Assembly (NCBI GenBank): GCA_031556065.1
Contig: JAVBTR010000052.1
Span: 32,941-96,940 of the forward strand
Length of the DNA stretch: 64,000 bases
Reading direction: 5' to 3'
Source of the DNA: JAVBTR01 sp031556065
Lineage (GTDB): Bacteria > Bacillota > Clostridia > Christensenellales > Aristaeellaceae
In this document: piece by piece, positions 50,299 to 58,359 of the stretch
How positions within the stretch are numbered: position 1 is the stretch's first letter
How the letters are laid out: each line of letters opens with the position of its first letter
Position numbers and translations under genes: made by a program
Notes under the pieces: generated by a model
What the model was told of the DNA's origin: nothing
Database searches by the model: none
The model's input: only the letters and a program-made list of their open reading frames with translations

Positions 50299-51069
50299 CT
50301 ACGCGGTTTCGTTCATGGCCATTTTGGTGGCCACCATGGCGATGAATTCCCCATTGGTGGGCTTGTTTTCTTTGCTGACCACCCTATAGCCGTATGCCCG
50401 GTTCAGTACATCGATCCGGCCCCGGGTCCACATCACTTCAATGGCGTGGCGGATAGAACGCTCTACCTTTGCGGGAGACGTATCAAACTTTTTAGCGATC
50501 CCGGGATACAATTCCTTGGTGATCCGGTCGATCACATCCGGCCGCTCGATCACCATTTTAATGGCTTCCCGCAAAAAGGCATACCCTTTAATGTGCGCGG
50601 GAATCCCCATGGCCAATAAAAAAGTAGTCAGCCTGTCGTCTATGGAACGGGCGCGGGCATTTGGCGCAGGATAAAGGGGCGCCATGTAAGGGGATTGCTG
50701 GGCCAGTTCCCGAATCCGGTTCAAAAGCACCGTAGGATCGAAGGGCTTGATCAGGTAATACCGCACCCCCATGCCAATGGCCCGCTGAATAAAATCGTCC
50801 CGGCCATGGGCGGTTATGATAATGGTTTGGGGCAAGGGGTGTACACTGCCTCCGTTCATGGTTTCAAGCAATGTAAAACCATCCATTTTCGGCATAAACA
50901 AATCCAGCAGCACCACATCCACCACTTCGTGGGAAAGAATGTGCATTGCCTCTACCCCGTCGCCTACCAGCCCAACGAGCACCATGTCGCTTTCTTTGCT
51001 GATCAGGTCCGCCAAGTAGGCTTGCATTTCCAAGTTGCCATCCACTATTAAGATACGTGTACGGTTCAC
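50299..51069 (-). CDS. spo0A: Stage 0 sporulation response regulator Spo0A
   Basis: 256 aa master regulator of sporulation. The receiver has phospho-acceptor Asp56 in LLDLFMP, and Thr and Lys in IITAHG and LIKPFD. The acidic pocket reads VDGN instead of the usual DDN, so the second Asp (position 11) is Gly. The DNA-binding half ends with VERSIRHAIEVMWTRG, which is diagnostic. GTG start with AGGAGG upstream. It follows the citrate-synthase-like gene, not spoIVB as in Bacillus. A possible promoter is TTGTTA-N16-TATACT upstream. Confidence 0.95.
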   Translation of the reverse strand: MNRTRILIVDGNLEMQAYLADLISKESDMVLVGLVGDGVEAMHILSHEVVDVVLLDLFMPKMDGFTLLETMNGGSVHPLPQTIIITAHGRDDFIQRAIGMGVRYYLIKPFDPTVLLNRIRELAQQSPYMAPLYPAPNARARSIDDRLTTFLLAMGIPAHIKGYAFLREAIKMVIERPDVIDRITKELYPGIAKKFDTSPAKVERSIRHAIEVMWTRGRIDVLNRAYGYRVVSKENKPTNGEFIAMVATKMAMNETA

Positions 51070-51152
51070 ATGACTATCCTCCTAATTAACTTTAGTATAT
51101 ATGTCACATTAACGGTAACAATCTTAAGTGGCCAGCTTATTTTGTTTTAGCC

Positions 51153-52547
51153 TTAGTGGCTCTTATGGAAGACCATGTGTTCATAACGGCTGGTATCGGC
51201 CCGACGTGTCATGATGTCCAGCTCTTGGTCGCCCATAACGGTGTTGCGGCCTTGGGCGTATAGTTCATCCACCATTTCTTTGACCTTGATAACAATCGAA
51301 TCTTGCTTGCCCACCGCGTGTTCCCCAGATAAGCGGAAGTAGCTGTTCATCCAGTGGGCGATCCCGGCCAGGCCGCTGTGGCTGTCTACTGCCACGGAAG
51401 CGGGGCGGTTCAATATCTTGGTGGTATCGAAAATGTTATAAATCTCTTCATCCTTAAGCATGCCGTCAGCGTGGATGCCGGCCCTTGTAACGTTAAAGTT
51501 GCGGCCTACAAAGGGCTGCCGGGGAGAAATTTCAATGCCGATCTCCCGTTCCATAAAATCCGCGATTTCCGTAATGGCGCTCAGGTCCATCCCATCGGTT
51601 TTGCCGCGCAGGGATTGGTATTCAATGGCCATGGCTTCCAAGGGGCAGTTGCCGGTGCGTTCCCCTATGCCCAGTAAGGAGCAGTTGATGGACGCACACC
51701 CATACATCCAAGCGGTTCCCGCATTGGTAACCACTTTGTAAAAATCGTTGTGGCCATGCCATTCAAGCTGGCTGGAGGGTACCCCGGCATAGTGCCGCAG
51801 CCCGTATATGATACCCGACACCGAACGGGGCAGCGCGGCTCCTGGGTAGGATACGCCGTAGCCCATGGTATCGCAGGCGCGAATCTTAATGGGCAGGCCG
51901 CTTTCCTTGGAAAGCCGCATCAGCTCCGTAGCAAAGGGCACGACGAAGCCGTAAAAATCCGCCCGGGTGATATCTTCGAAGTGGCACCTTGGAATAATCC
52001 CATTTTCCAGGGCCGATTTCACAATGCCCAGGTATTTGTCCAGGGCCTGCTTGCGGGTGAGCTTCATCTTATTGAAGATGTGGTAGTCCGAGCAGGATAC
52101 CAAAATGCCCGTTTCCTTCACGCCTGCGTCCTTGACCAGCTTAAAATCGTTTTCATTGGCCCGAATCCAGGTAGTGATCTCGGGAAAGCGCAGTCCCAAA
52201 TCCTGGCATTGGTGAAGGGCCTGCCTGTCTTTATCGGTATAAAGGAAGAACTCGCTCTGGCGCACAATCCCCTTTTCACCGCCTAACCTATTCATAAGCT
52301 TAAACAGCCTTACGATCTGTTCCGGGGTAAAAGGGGAAACGGATTGCTGGCCGTCCCTGAAGGTGGTGTCCGTCAGCCAGATTTCATCCGGCATGTTAAT
52401 AGGTACCACCCGGTTGTTAAAGGCAATCTTGGGAATGGAGACATAATCGAAAATCTCGCGGTACAGGTTGGCTTCGGGCACATCCTGAAGGGTGTACTTA
52501 TATTTAGCCTGCTGAATCAGGTTGGTTTTCGGATCAAACTTCAACAT
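51153..52547 (-). CDS. LeuA/homocitrate-synthase superfamily enzyme, possible Re-citrate synthase
   Basis: 464 aa DRE-TIM enzyme that condenses acetyl-CoA with a keto acid. The signature is TDTTFRDGQQS; metal ligands are in HGHNDFYK, with GIGERTGNC. The LeuA C-terminal regulatory domain is absent. The length and N-terminus (YKYTLQDVPEANLYREIF) recall clostridial enzymes of the Re-citrate synthase type, which supply citrate and glutamate in anaerobes lacking the Si enzyme. Homocitrate or citramalate formation is an alternative. It is 13 bp after aspC, with spo0A downstream. Confidence 0.85.
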   Translation of the reverse strand: MLKFDPKTNLIQQAKYKYTLQDVPEANLYREIFDYVSIPKIAFNNRVVPINMPDEIWLTDTTFRDGQQSVSPFTPEQIVRLFKLMNRLGGEKGIVRQSEFFLYTDKDRQALHQCQDLGLRFPEITTWIRANENDFKLVKDAGVKETGILVSCSDYHIFNKMKLTRKQALDKYLGIVKSALENGIIPRCHFEDITRADFYGFVVPFATELMRLSKESGLPIKIRACDTMGYGVSYPGAALPRSVSGIIYGLRHYAGVPSSQLEWHGHNDFYKVVTNAGTAWMYGCASINCSLLGIGERTGNCPLEAMAIEYQSLRGKTDGMDLSAITEIADFMEREIGIEISPRQPFVGRNFNVTRAGIHADGMLKDEEIYNIFDTTKILNRPASVAVDSHSGLAGIAHWMNSYFRLSGEHAVGKQDSIVIKVKEMVDELYAQGRNTVMGDQELDIMTRRADTSRYEHMVFHKSH

Positions 52548-52560
52548 GATAAACCCTCCT

Positions 52561-53760
52561 TTACACTAACTCGTTAACAAAAGCTTCTATACGGTCCAAA
52601 CCTTTCGCAATGGCCTCAAGGGATATGGCATAGCTTAACCGGCAGTAGCCTTCTGCTTCAAAGGCGATGCCCGGTACCAGCGCCACGTGCTTTTCGTTTA
52701 AAAGCACATCCGCAAAGGTCATGCTGGAATCAATGGTTTGCCCATGATAGCTTTTTGAAAAAAGAGGTTTCAGGTTCATCATAACGTAGAAGGCCCCCTG
52801 GGGCTTGGTACAGCTAAGCCCCAGAATGGAATTGATCCTTTCCACCATATAATTCCGCCGGCGTTCAAATTCTTGCCGCATGGTTTCTACACAGGCCTGG
52901 TCTCCGTTCAAAGCGGCAATGGCCGCATACTGGGCCATGGCGTTAGGGTTGGAGGCGGATTGGCTTTGGTAGTTGGTCATGGCCTTGATTACTTCTCTGG
53001 GGCCTGCTGTATAACCAATGCGCCAGCCTGTCATGGCGTAGGATTTGCTTACGCCGTTAACCACCAATGTACGTGCTTTAATGTCTTCGTTTAAAGACGC
53101 GATAGAGATATGTGTTTTATTATCATATATCAGCTTCTCATATATTTCGTCACTAACCACATAAAAATCCTGCTTTATGGATAATTCTGCCAAATCTTTC
53201 ATCTGTTCCTTTGTCCAAATGGAGCCATTGGGGTTGGAGGGGCTGGTTAAAATAAAGGCCTTGGTCTTGGCTGTAACGCAGGCGGCAATGGCTTCCTTGG
53301 TGGGAACAAACTGGTTTTCCTCCGTGGTTTGCACAAACACCGGCACGCCGCCGGACATGCGCACCATTTCGGGGTAGGATACCCAGCAGGGGCTGGGGAT
53401 AATGACTTCGTCCCCTTCGTTTAAAATACACTGAAAAATCGTAAACAGGCTATGCTTGGCACCGTTTGATACCACAATATCCGCCGGTTCATAGGCTAAG
53501 CCGTTGTCTTTTAAAAGCTTATCGCAAATAGCCTGGCGAAGTGCCACCGTACCCGGAACAGGGGTATAGCGGGTCATGCCTAGATCCAGCGCCTCCTTGG
53601 CAGCCTGGCGAATATGCTCAGGGGTATCAAAATCCGGTTCTCCCGCGCCAAACCCCACCACGTCGATACCCGCGGCTTTCATTTCTTTTGCTTTAGCGTC
53701 GATCTTCAAAGTGAGGGATGGCGCGATGTTTTTCGCGCAACGGGAGATACTAAGCGGCAT
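52561..53760 (-). CDS. aspC: Aspartate aminotransferase, class I
   Basis: About 399 aa PLP enzyme. FGAGEPDFDTPEHIRQAA and YTPVPGTVALRQAI near the start, then the PLP lysine in NGVSKSYAMTGWRIGY. It interconverts oxaloacetate/glutamate with aspartate/2-oxoglutarate. The ATG at 53760 has AGGAGG upstream. It is first of an apparent run with the citrate-synthase-like gene and spo0A. Confidence 0.92.
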   Translation of the reverse strand: MPLSISRCAKNIAPSLTLKIDAKAKEMKAAGIDVVGFGAGEPDFDTPEHIRQAAKEALDLGMTRYTPVPGTVALRQAICDKLLKDNGLAYEPADIVVSNGAKHSLFTIFQCILNEGDEVIIPSPCWVSYPEMVRMSGGVPVFVQTTEENQFVPTKEAIAACVTAKTKAFILTSPSNPNGSIWTKEQMKDLAELSIKQDFYVVSDEIYEKLIYDNKTHISIASLNEDIKARTLVVNGVSKSYAMTGWRIGYTAGPREVIKAMTNYQSQSASNPNAMAQYAAIAALNGDQACVETMRQEFERRRNYMVERINSILGLSCTKPQGAFYVMMNLKPLFSKSYHGQTIDSSMTFADVLLNEKHVALVPGIAFEAEGYCRLSYAISLEAIAKGLDRIEAFVNELV

Positions 53761-53871
53761 AATGATTCCTCCTGAAATAATAATCGGTTTAACAACATAA
53801 AAATGGAACAAAAAAGTGCGACGACGCCATTATGCAACACCAAACATAAAAAAGCAAGGGTTTTTTCTTCG

Positions 53872-53905
53872 AAAATGAAATTTATTTTATTTTTAATTTC
53901 ATTTT
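53872..53905. repeat. AT-rich inverted repeat upstream of aspC
   Basis: AAAATGAAATT (53872-53882) is mirrored by AATTTCATTTT (53895-53905) across 12 bp. It lies in the aspC leader region within the 431-bp gap to PFOR. Its role is unknown. Confidence 0.5.
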
Positions 53906-54017
53906 TGTTCAAAAACATTTTAACATTATACACATAAAACAAACCTCCCCACCCGTCTTTCCATGGCAAGAACGCAAAAAGTCCTTGCAAATCCACGGTT
54001 TTTTCCTTGCGGTTCGG

Positions 54018-54046
54018 TTGACAGGCAAGCATTCTTTCCTTATAAT
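54018..54046 (+). promoter_or_regulatory. Strong promoter of the PFOR gene
   Basis: TTGACA (54018-54023), 17 bp, TATAAT (54041-54046), both perfect. The leader to 54192 is about 140 nt and contains a dispersed repeat. Confidence 0.85.
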
Positions 54047-54064
54047 AGGTGTGTTGAGAATCTC

Positions 54065-54158
54065 TGTACCCAGGGCGCTGCCCTGGACCCGCCAAAGGGA
54101 TGCATCCCTTTGGAATCCCTCATTTAAGCGGGGTTCAGGGGCTCCGCCCCTGGGTACG
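54065..54158. repeat. Dispersed repeat, copy 5, in the PFOR 5' leader
   Basis: A full unit on the minus strand (54065-54119) joins a half unit on the plus strand (54127-54158). The ends form imperfect terminal inverted repeats starting GTACCCAGGG. Three internal hairpins are visible (GGGCGCTGCCC, CAAAGGGATGCATCCCTTTG, CAGGGGCTCCGCCCCTG). Confidence 0.75.
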
Positions 54159-54191
54159 GCTTTCTACGATAGACTATAAGGAGGTTCCCCA

Positions 54192-57100
54192 ATGGCAATG
54201 AAAATGACCGTTGACGGCAACACCGCCGTCAGCCATGTCGCTTATGCGTTTAGCGATGTGGCAGCTATCTACCCCATTACGCCTTCTTCGCCCATGGCAG
54301 AAGTAGCGGATGAATGGGCCGCACAATCCCGTATGAACATGTTCGGCCAAACCGTCCGCATCGCGGAAATGCAGTCTGAAGCAGGTGCAGCAGGTGCAGT
54401 CCATGGCTCTTTGGCCGCCGGCGCGCTGACCACCACCTTCACCGCATCCCAGGGTCTACTTTTGATGATCCCTAACATGTACAAAATCGCAGGCGAACTG
54501 CTTCCCTCGGTTTTCCATGTTAGCGCCCGCGCGTTGGCTTACCACGCCCTGTCCATCTTCGGCGATCATAGCGACGTAATGGCTTGCCGTCAGACCGGCT
54601 TTGCCATGCTGGCCTCTAACTCTGTTCAGGAAGCCATGGATATGGCCTTGGTAAGCCACTTGGCCACCTTGGAAACCTCCGTACCCTTCCTGCACTTCTT
54701 CGACGGCTTCCGCACCTCCCACGAAGTGCAGAAGATCGACGCTCCCTCCTACGAAGAAATCGCTTCCCTGGTTAACATGGACAAGGTGGCTGCTTTCCGC
54801 GCCCGTGGCCTGAATCCTTCTCATCCTCACCAGGCTGGTACCGCTCAGAACCCCGACATCTACTTCCAGGGCCGTGAAGCTGGCAACAAGTACTACGATG
54901 CCACTCCCGAAATCGTGGAAGATGTAATGAAGAAGGTGGGCGAACTCACCGGCCGTCATTACAACCTGTTCGATTACGTGGGCGCCCCTGATGCTGAAAC
55001 TGTTATCATCGCCATGGGCTCCGGCTGCGACGTGGCCGACGAAGCTGTTACCAAGCTTGTGGGCATGGGCGAAAAAGTGGGCCTGATTAAAGTCCACCTC
55101 TACCGTCCCTTCTCCGTAAAGCATTTCATCAATGCGATCCCCGCTTCTGTTAAGAAGATCACGGTTCTGGATCGTACCAAGGAATCCGGCTCCTTAGGCG
55201 AACCCCTTTACCTGGATATCTCCGCTGCCCTGGTTGAAGGCGGCCGCAGCGATATCAAGGTCATCGGCGGCCGTTATGGCTTGGGCTCCAAGGAATTCAC
55301 CCCCACCCATGTGAAGGCTGTTTTCGAAAACATGGCTGGCGAAATGAAGAACCATTTCACCGTAGGTATTGTGGATGACGTGACCAACACCTCTCTCCCC
55401 GTTGGCGAACTGTTCTCCGCTGCCTCCGAAGGCGCGATCCAGTGCAAGTTCTACGGCTTGGGTTCCGATGGTACTGTTGGCGCCAACAAGAACTCCATTA
55501 AGATCATCGGCGATCACACCGATCTGTACGCCCAGGCATACTTCTCCTACGACTCCAAGAAGTCCGGCGGCATCACCATCAGCCACCTGCGCTTTGGTAA
55601 GAAGCCCATTCAGAGCCCTTACCTCATCGACGCGGCCGATTTTACCGCCTGCCACAATCCTTCCTACGTTACCCGCTACGACATGGTTTCTTCCTTGAAG
55701 GATGGCGGCACCTTCCTGCTTAACTGCCCCTGGAGTGCAGAAGAATTGGATGCCCAGCTGCCTGCGACCATGAAGCAGATTCTGGCGAAGAAGAACATCA
55801 AGCTCTACACCATCGACGCCATCGATCTGGCAGCCAAAGTGGGCATGGGCAACCGCATCAACACCATCATGCAGGCCGCTTTCTTCAAGCTCGCCGAAGT
55901 GATCCCCTATGCGGATGCCGATAAGTACATGAAGGAATACGCCAAAAAGACCTATGGCAAGAAGGGCGACGCCATTGTTCAAAAGAACTGGGACGCTATC
56001 GACATCGCCATTTCCGGTCTTAAGAAGGTGGAAGTGCCCGCTGCTTGGGCCAATGCCACCACCGGCGCTGTGCCCGTTAAGGTGCCCGCCAACGAATACT
56101 TCGAAAACATCGTTTCCCCCATTTTGGCCCAGGAAGGCGATAAGCTGCCCGTTTCCGCTTTCGATCCCGCTGGCGTTGTGCCCACCGGCACCACCAAGTT
56201 CGAAAAGCGCGGCATCGCGGTAAAGGTGCCCCAGTGGGTTCCCGAAAACTGCATCCAGTGCGGCAACTGCTCTTTGGTTTGCCCCCACGCTTGCATCCGC
56301 CCCATCTACACCGCCGAAGGCACCGAAGTTCCCGCCGACTATGTAACCAAAAAGGCCACCGGCAAGGAATTCGACGGCATGCAGTATCGCCTCCAGGTCA
56401 GCCCCATGGACTGCACCGGCTGCGGCAACTGTGTGGAAATCTGCCCCGCCAAGCAAAAGGCCCTGGTGATGGAACCCCTGGCTTCTCAAGCTAAAGAAGA
56501 AGCCAACTGGGAATTCGCCATGAAGCAGCCCGAAGTTCAGACCGTGACCAACAAGGCCACCGTGAAGAACAGCCAGGCTTTGAAACCCCTCTTCGAATTC
56601 TCCGGCGCTTGCGCTGGCTGCGGCGAAACCCCCTATGTGAAGCTGGTTACCCAGCTGTTCGGCGATCGGATGATGGTTGCTAATGCCACCGGCTGCTCCT
56701 CCATCTATGGCGGTTCCGCTCCCACCTGCCCCTACACCGTCAACAACGAAGGCAACGGCCCCGCTTGGGCAAACAGCCTCTTTGAAGACAACGCAGAATT
56801 CGGCTTTGGTATGAACCTGGCCATGGCCCAGCGCCGTGAAAAGCTGGCCGAAACCGTGAAAAAGATGATCGCTGTTGAATACTGCGACGCCGAACTCAAG
56901 GCTGCTGGCCAAAACTGGCTGGATAATATGGATGACGCCGAAGGCTCCAAGGCTGCTGCCAAGACCTTCAAGGCCGCTTTGGAAGAAGGCCTCAACGTCG
57001 ATCTCACCGGCACTGAATGGGAAAAAGACTGGCTGGCTGCTGGCAAGGTTTGCCACTGCGAAGCTTGCGATATGGCCCGTGAAGTGCTTGCCAATGAAGA

Positions 57101-57752
57101 CCTGTTCGTTAAGAAGTCCATCTGGATCTTCGGCGGCGACGGCTGGGCATACGACATCGGATACGGCGGGCTGGACCACGTGCTGGCACAGGGCCAGGAT
57201 GTGAACGTGCTGGTTCTGGATACCGAAGTGTATTCCAATACCGGCGGCCAAGCCTCCAAGTCCACCCCCACCGGTTCTGTAGCGAAGTTCGCCGCTGCCG
57301 GCAAGCGTACCAAGAAAAAGGACCTGGGCCTGATGGCAATGTCCTACGGCTATGTGTACGTGGCCACCGTGGGTATGGGCGCCAACCCCGCACAGCTGCT
57401 TAAAGCCATGACGGAAGCGGAAGCCTACCCGGGCCCCTCTCTGATCATCGCTTATGCCCCCTGCATCAACCATGGCATCAACATGGGCCAGGCCCAGCAG
57501 GAAATTAAGAAGGCTGTGGAATGCGGCTATTGGCCCCTCTACCGCTACAACCCCCTCCTCACCGAAGAGGGCAAGAACCCCCTCACCATCGATTCCAAAG
57601 ATCCTACCGGCAACTACCAGGATTTCATCAAGGGCGAAGTTCGCTACACCTCTTTGATGAAGCAGTTCCCCGGCGTTGCTGAAAAGCTCTTTGAACAGGC
57701 AGAAGTAGACGCGGCTCGTCGCCTCGCTACCTACAAGAAGATGGCTGAGTAG
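54192..57752 (+). CDS. nifJ: Pyruvate:ferredoxin (flavodoxin) oxidoreductase
   Basis: 1186 aa single-chain PFOR. It oxidises pyruvate to acetyl-CoA and CO2, reducing ferredoxin. The N-terminal domain I has YPITPSSPMAEVADEWA. Domain II and the CoA loop follow. The 4Fe-4S pairs are CIQCGNCSLVCPHAC (about 687-701) and CTGCGNCVEICPAK (about 739-752). The TPP domain has GACAGCGETP (about 804), GDGWAYDIGYGG and DTEVYSNTGGQASK. Strong codon bias suggests high expression. AAGGAGG precedes the ATG. Monocistronic, with its own perfect promoter and a terminator at 57816. Confidence 0.97.
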   Translation: MAMKMTVDGNTAVSHVAYAFSDVAAIYPITPSSPMAEVADEWAAQSRMNMFGQTVRIAEMQSEAGAAGAVHGSLAAGALTTTFTASQGLLLMIPNMYKIAGELLPSVFHVSARALAYHALSIFGDHSDVMACRQTGFAMLASNSVQEAMDMALVSHLATLETSVPFLHFFDGFRTSHEVQKIDAPSYEEIASLVNMDKVAAFRARGLNPSHPHQAGTAQNPDIYFQGREAGNKYYDATPEIVEDVMKKVGELTGRHYNLFDYVGAPDAETVIIAMGSGCDVADEAVTKLVGMGEKVGLIKVHLYRPFSVKHFINAIPASVKKITVLDRTKESGSLGEPLYLDISAALVEGGRSDIKVIGGRYGLGSKEFTPTHVKAVFENMAGEMKNHFTVGIVDDVTNTSLPVGELFSAASEGAIQCKFYGLGSDGTVGANKNSIKIIGDHTDLYAQAYFSYDSKKSGGITISHLRFGKKPIQSPYLIDAADFTACHNPSYVTRYDMVSSLKDGGTFLLNCPWSAEELDAQLPATMKQILAKKNIKLYTIDAIDLAAKVGMGNRINTIMQAAFFKLAEVIPYADADKYMKEYAKKTYGKKGDAIVQKNWDAIDIAISGLKKVEVPAAWANATTGAVPVKVPANEYFENIVSPILAQEGDKLPVSAFDPAGVVPTGTTKFEKRGIAVKVPQWVPENCIQCGNCSLVCPHACIRPIYTAEGTEVPADYVTKKATGKEFDGMQYRLQVSPMDCTGCGNCVEICPAKQKALVMEPLASQAKEEANWEFAMKQPEVQTVTNKATVKNSQALKPLFEFSGACAGCGETPYVKLVTQLFGDRMMVANATGCSSIYGGSAPTCPYTVNNEGNGPAWANSLFEDNAEFGFGMNLAMAQRREKLAETVKKMIAVEYCDAELKAAGQNWLDNMDDAEGSKAAAKTFKAALEEGLNVDLTGTEWEKDWLAAGKVCHCEACDMAREVLANEDLFVKKSIWIFGGDGWAYDIGYGGLDHVLAQGQDVNVLVLDTEVYSNTGGQASKSTPTGSVAKFAAAGKRTKKKDLGLMAMSYGYVYVATVGMGANPAQLLKAMTEAEAYPGPSLIIAYAPCINHGINMGQAQQEIKKAVECGYWPLYRYNPLLTEEGKNPLTIDSKDPTGNYQDFIKGEVRYTSLMKQFPGVAEKLFEQAEVDAARRLATYKKMAE

Positions 57753-57815
57753 TTTATTGGCCGGGAAGGGCGCATCTGCAACCCTTCCCAACCGCTAAAC
57801 ACCATCAGGCATATT

Positions 57816-57857
57816 TGAAAAGGGAAATGGTCTTTGGGCCATTTCCCCTTTTCTTTT
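57816..57857 (+). terminator. PFOR terminator
   Basis: GAAAAGGGAAATGG pairs with CCATTTCCCCTTTTC around TCTTTGGG, followed by TTTT. Another hairpin, GGGAAGGG/CCCTTCCC (about 57762-57789), lies closer to the stop. Confidence 0.85.
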
Positions 57858-57909
57858 GTAGCAAAATGCGGTATAATACGTCTATATACACGAAAGGTGT
57901 GAATGTATT

Positions 57910-58155
57910 ATGGCAGATAAATACGGGGATTTCGGCGGAACGCCCTTGGACGATATGGAGCTGGACCGTGTGGCGGGCGGCTTTGGGGGGCATCATGGCC
58001 CCACCAAATGCCTAAAGGTCAGCGGGACGGATTTCGAAGCTTACTCCCAGGAAGAATCCACTACCTGCGCCTTTTTCCAGAGCAGTAATACAAGCGATCC
58101 CCGCAGAAATTGCAGTTCATGCAAGTACGCCATAGGCGTTCGGGGAGTCGTTTAA
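57910..58155 (+). CDS. Small Cys-containing peptide with a double-glycine-type leader
   Basis: 81 aa. An acidic leader (DDMELDRVAGG, Gly23-Gly24) has the ELDxVAGG pattern that precedes the cleavage site of secreted bacteriocins and RiPP precursors. The rest holds four cysteines (34, 53, 68, 71) with CSSC near the end and a Ser/Thr/Glu-rich middle. TATAAT lies at 57872-57877 with a poor -35, and AAAGG precedes the ATG. No peptidase or modifying enzyme gene is adjacent, but an ABC exporter follows at 58360. The product may be a bacteriocin, a quorum peptide or an orphan precursor. Family not assigned. Confidence 0.65.
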   Translation: MADKYGDFGGTPLDDMELDRVAGGFGGHHGPTKCLKVSGTDFEAYSQEESTTCAFFQSSNTSDPRRNCSSCKYAIGVRGVV

Positions 58156-58165
58156 CCCATTGGGC

Positions 58166-58194
58166 TTGACGGCTATTTGCCTTCATGCTATACT
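58166..58194 (+). promoter_or_regulatory. Promoter of the leader peptide and ABC exporter
   Basis: TTGACG (58166-58171), 17 bp, TATACT (58189-58194). It follows the end of the peptide gene by 10 bp and gives a leader of about 160 nt before the exporter. Confidence 0.75.
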
Positions 58195-58223
58195 TTACTC
58201 ACTCTAAAGCAAAGGGGGGCAGT

Positions 58224-58274
58224 ATGATGAAAAAAACAGCTATGCGGAAGAATATTGCCCCTGCAAAGCAATAA
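58224..58274 (+). CDS. 16-aa leader peptide of the exporter attenuator
   Basis: MMKKTAMRKNIAPAKQ, preceded by a strong AAAGGGGGG four bases upstream. It lies between the promoter and an intrinsic terminator, ahead of an ABC exporter, a layout like that of translation-dependent attenuators of drug-exporter genes. The basic content and Lys/Arg codons could be sensed. No direct evidence of translation. Confidence 0.55.
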   Translation: MMKKTAMRKNIAPAKQ

Positions 58275-58299
58275 AACGCTTTTATTCGTGTTGGCTTTA

Positions 58300-58327
58300 C
58301 GCGGGGCAGTATGCTCCGCTTTTTTTG
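58300..58327 (+). terminator. Conditional terminator (attenuator) before the ABC exporter
   Basis: GCGGGGC, loop AGTAT, GCTCCGC, then TTTTTTT. The 11-mer GGGGCAGTATG of its left arm is repeated at the leader-peptide start (58216-58226), so that region could compete for the right arm. It ends 33 bp before the exporter start. Confidence 0.7.
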
Positions 58328-58359
58328 TGCCCACAAACATGAAAAAAGGAGCCTGATTT

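Noticed and set aside
55194..57791. An 865-codon open frame on the minus strand opposite PFOR
   Set aside because: It mirrors the codon bias of the strongly expressed PFOR gene, has no ribosome site, and reads as a low-complexity Gly/Val/His-rich protein with no family signature.
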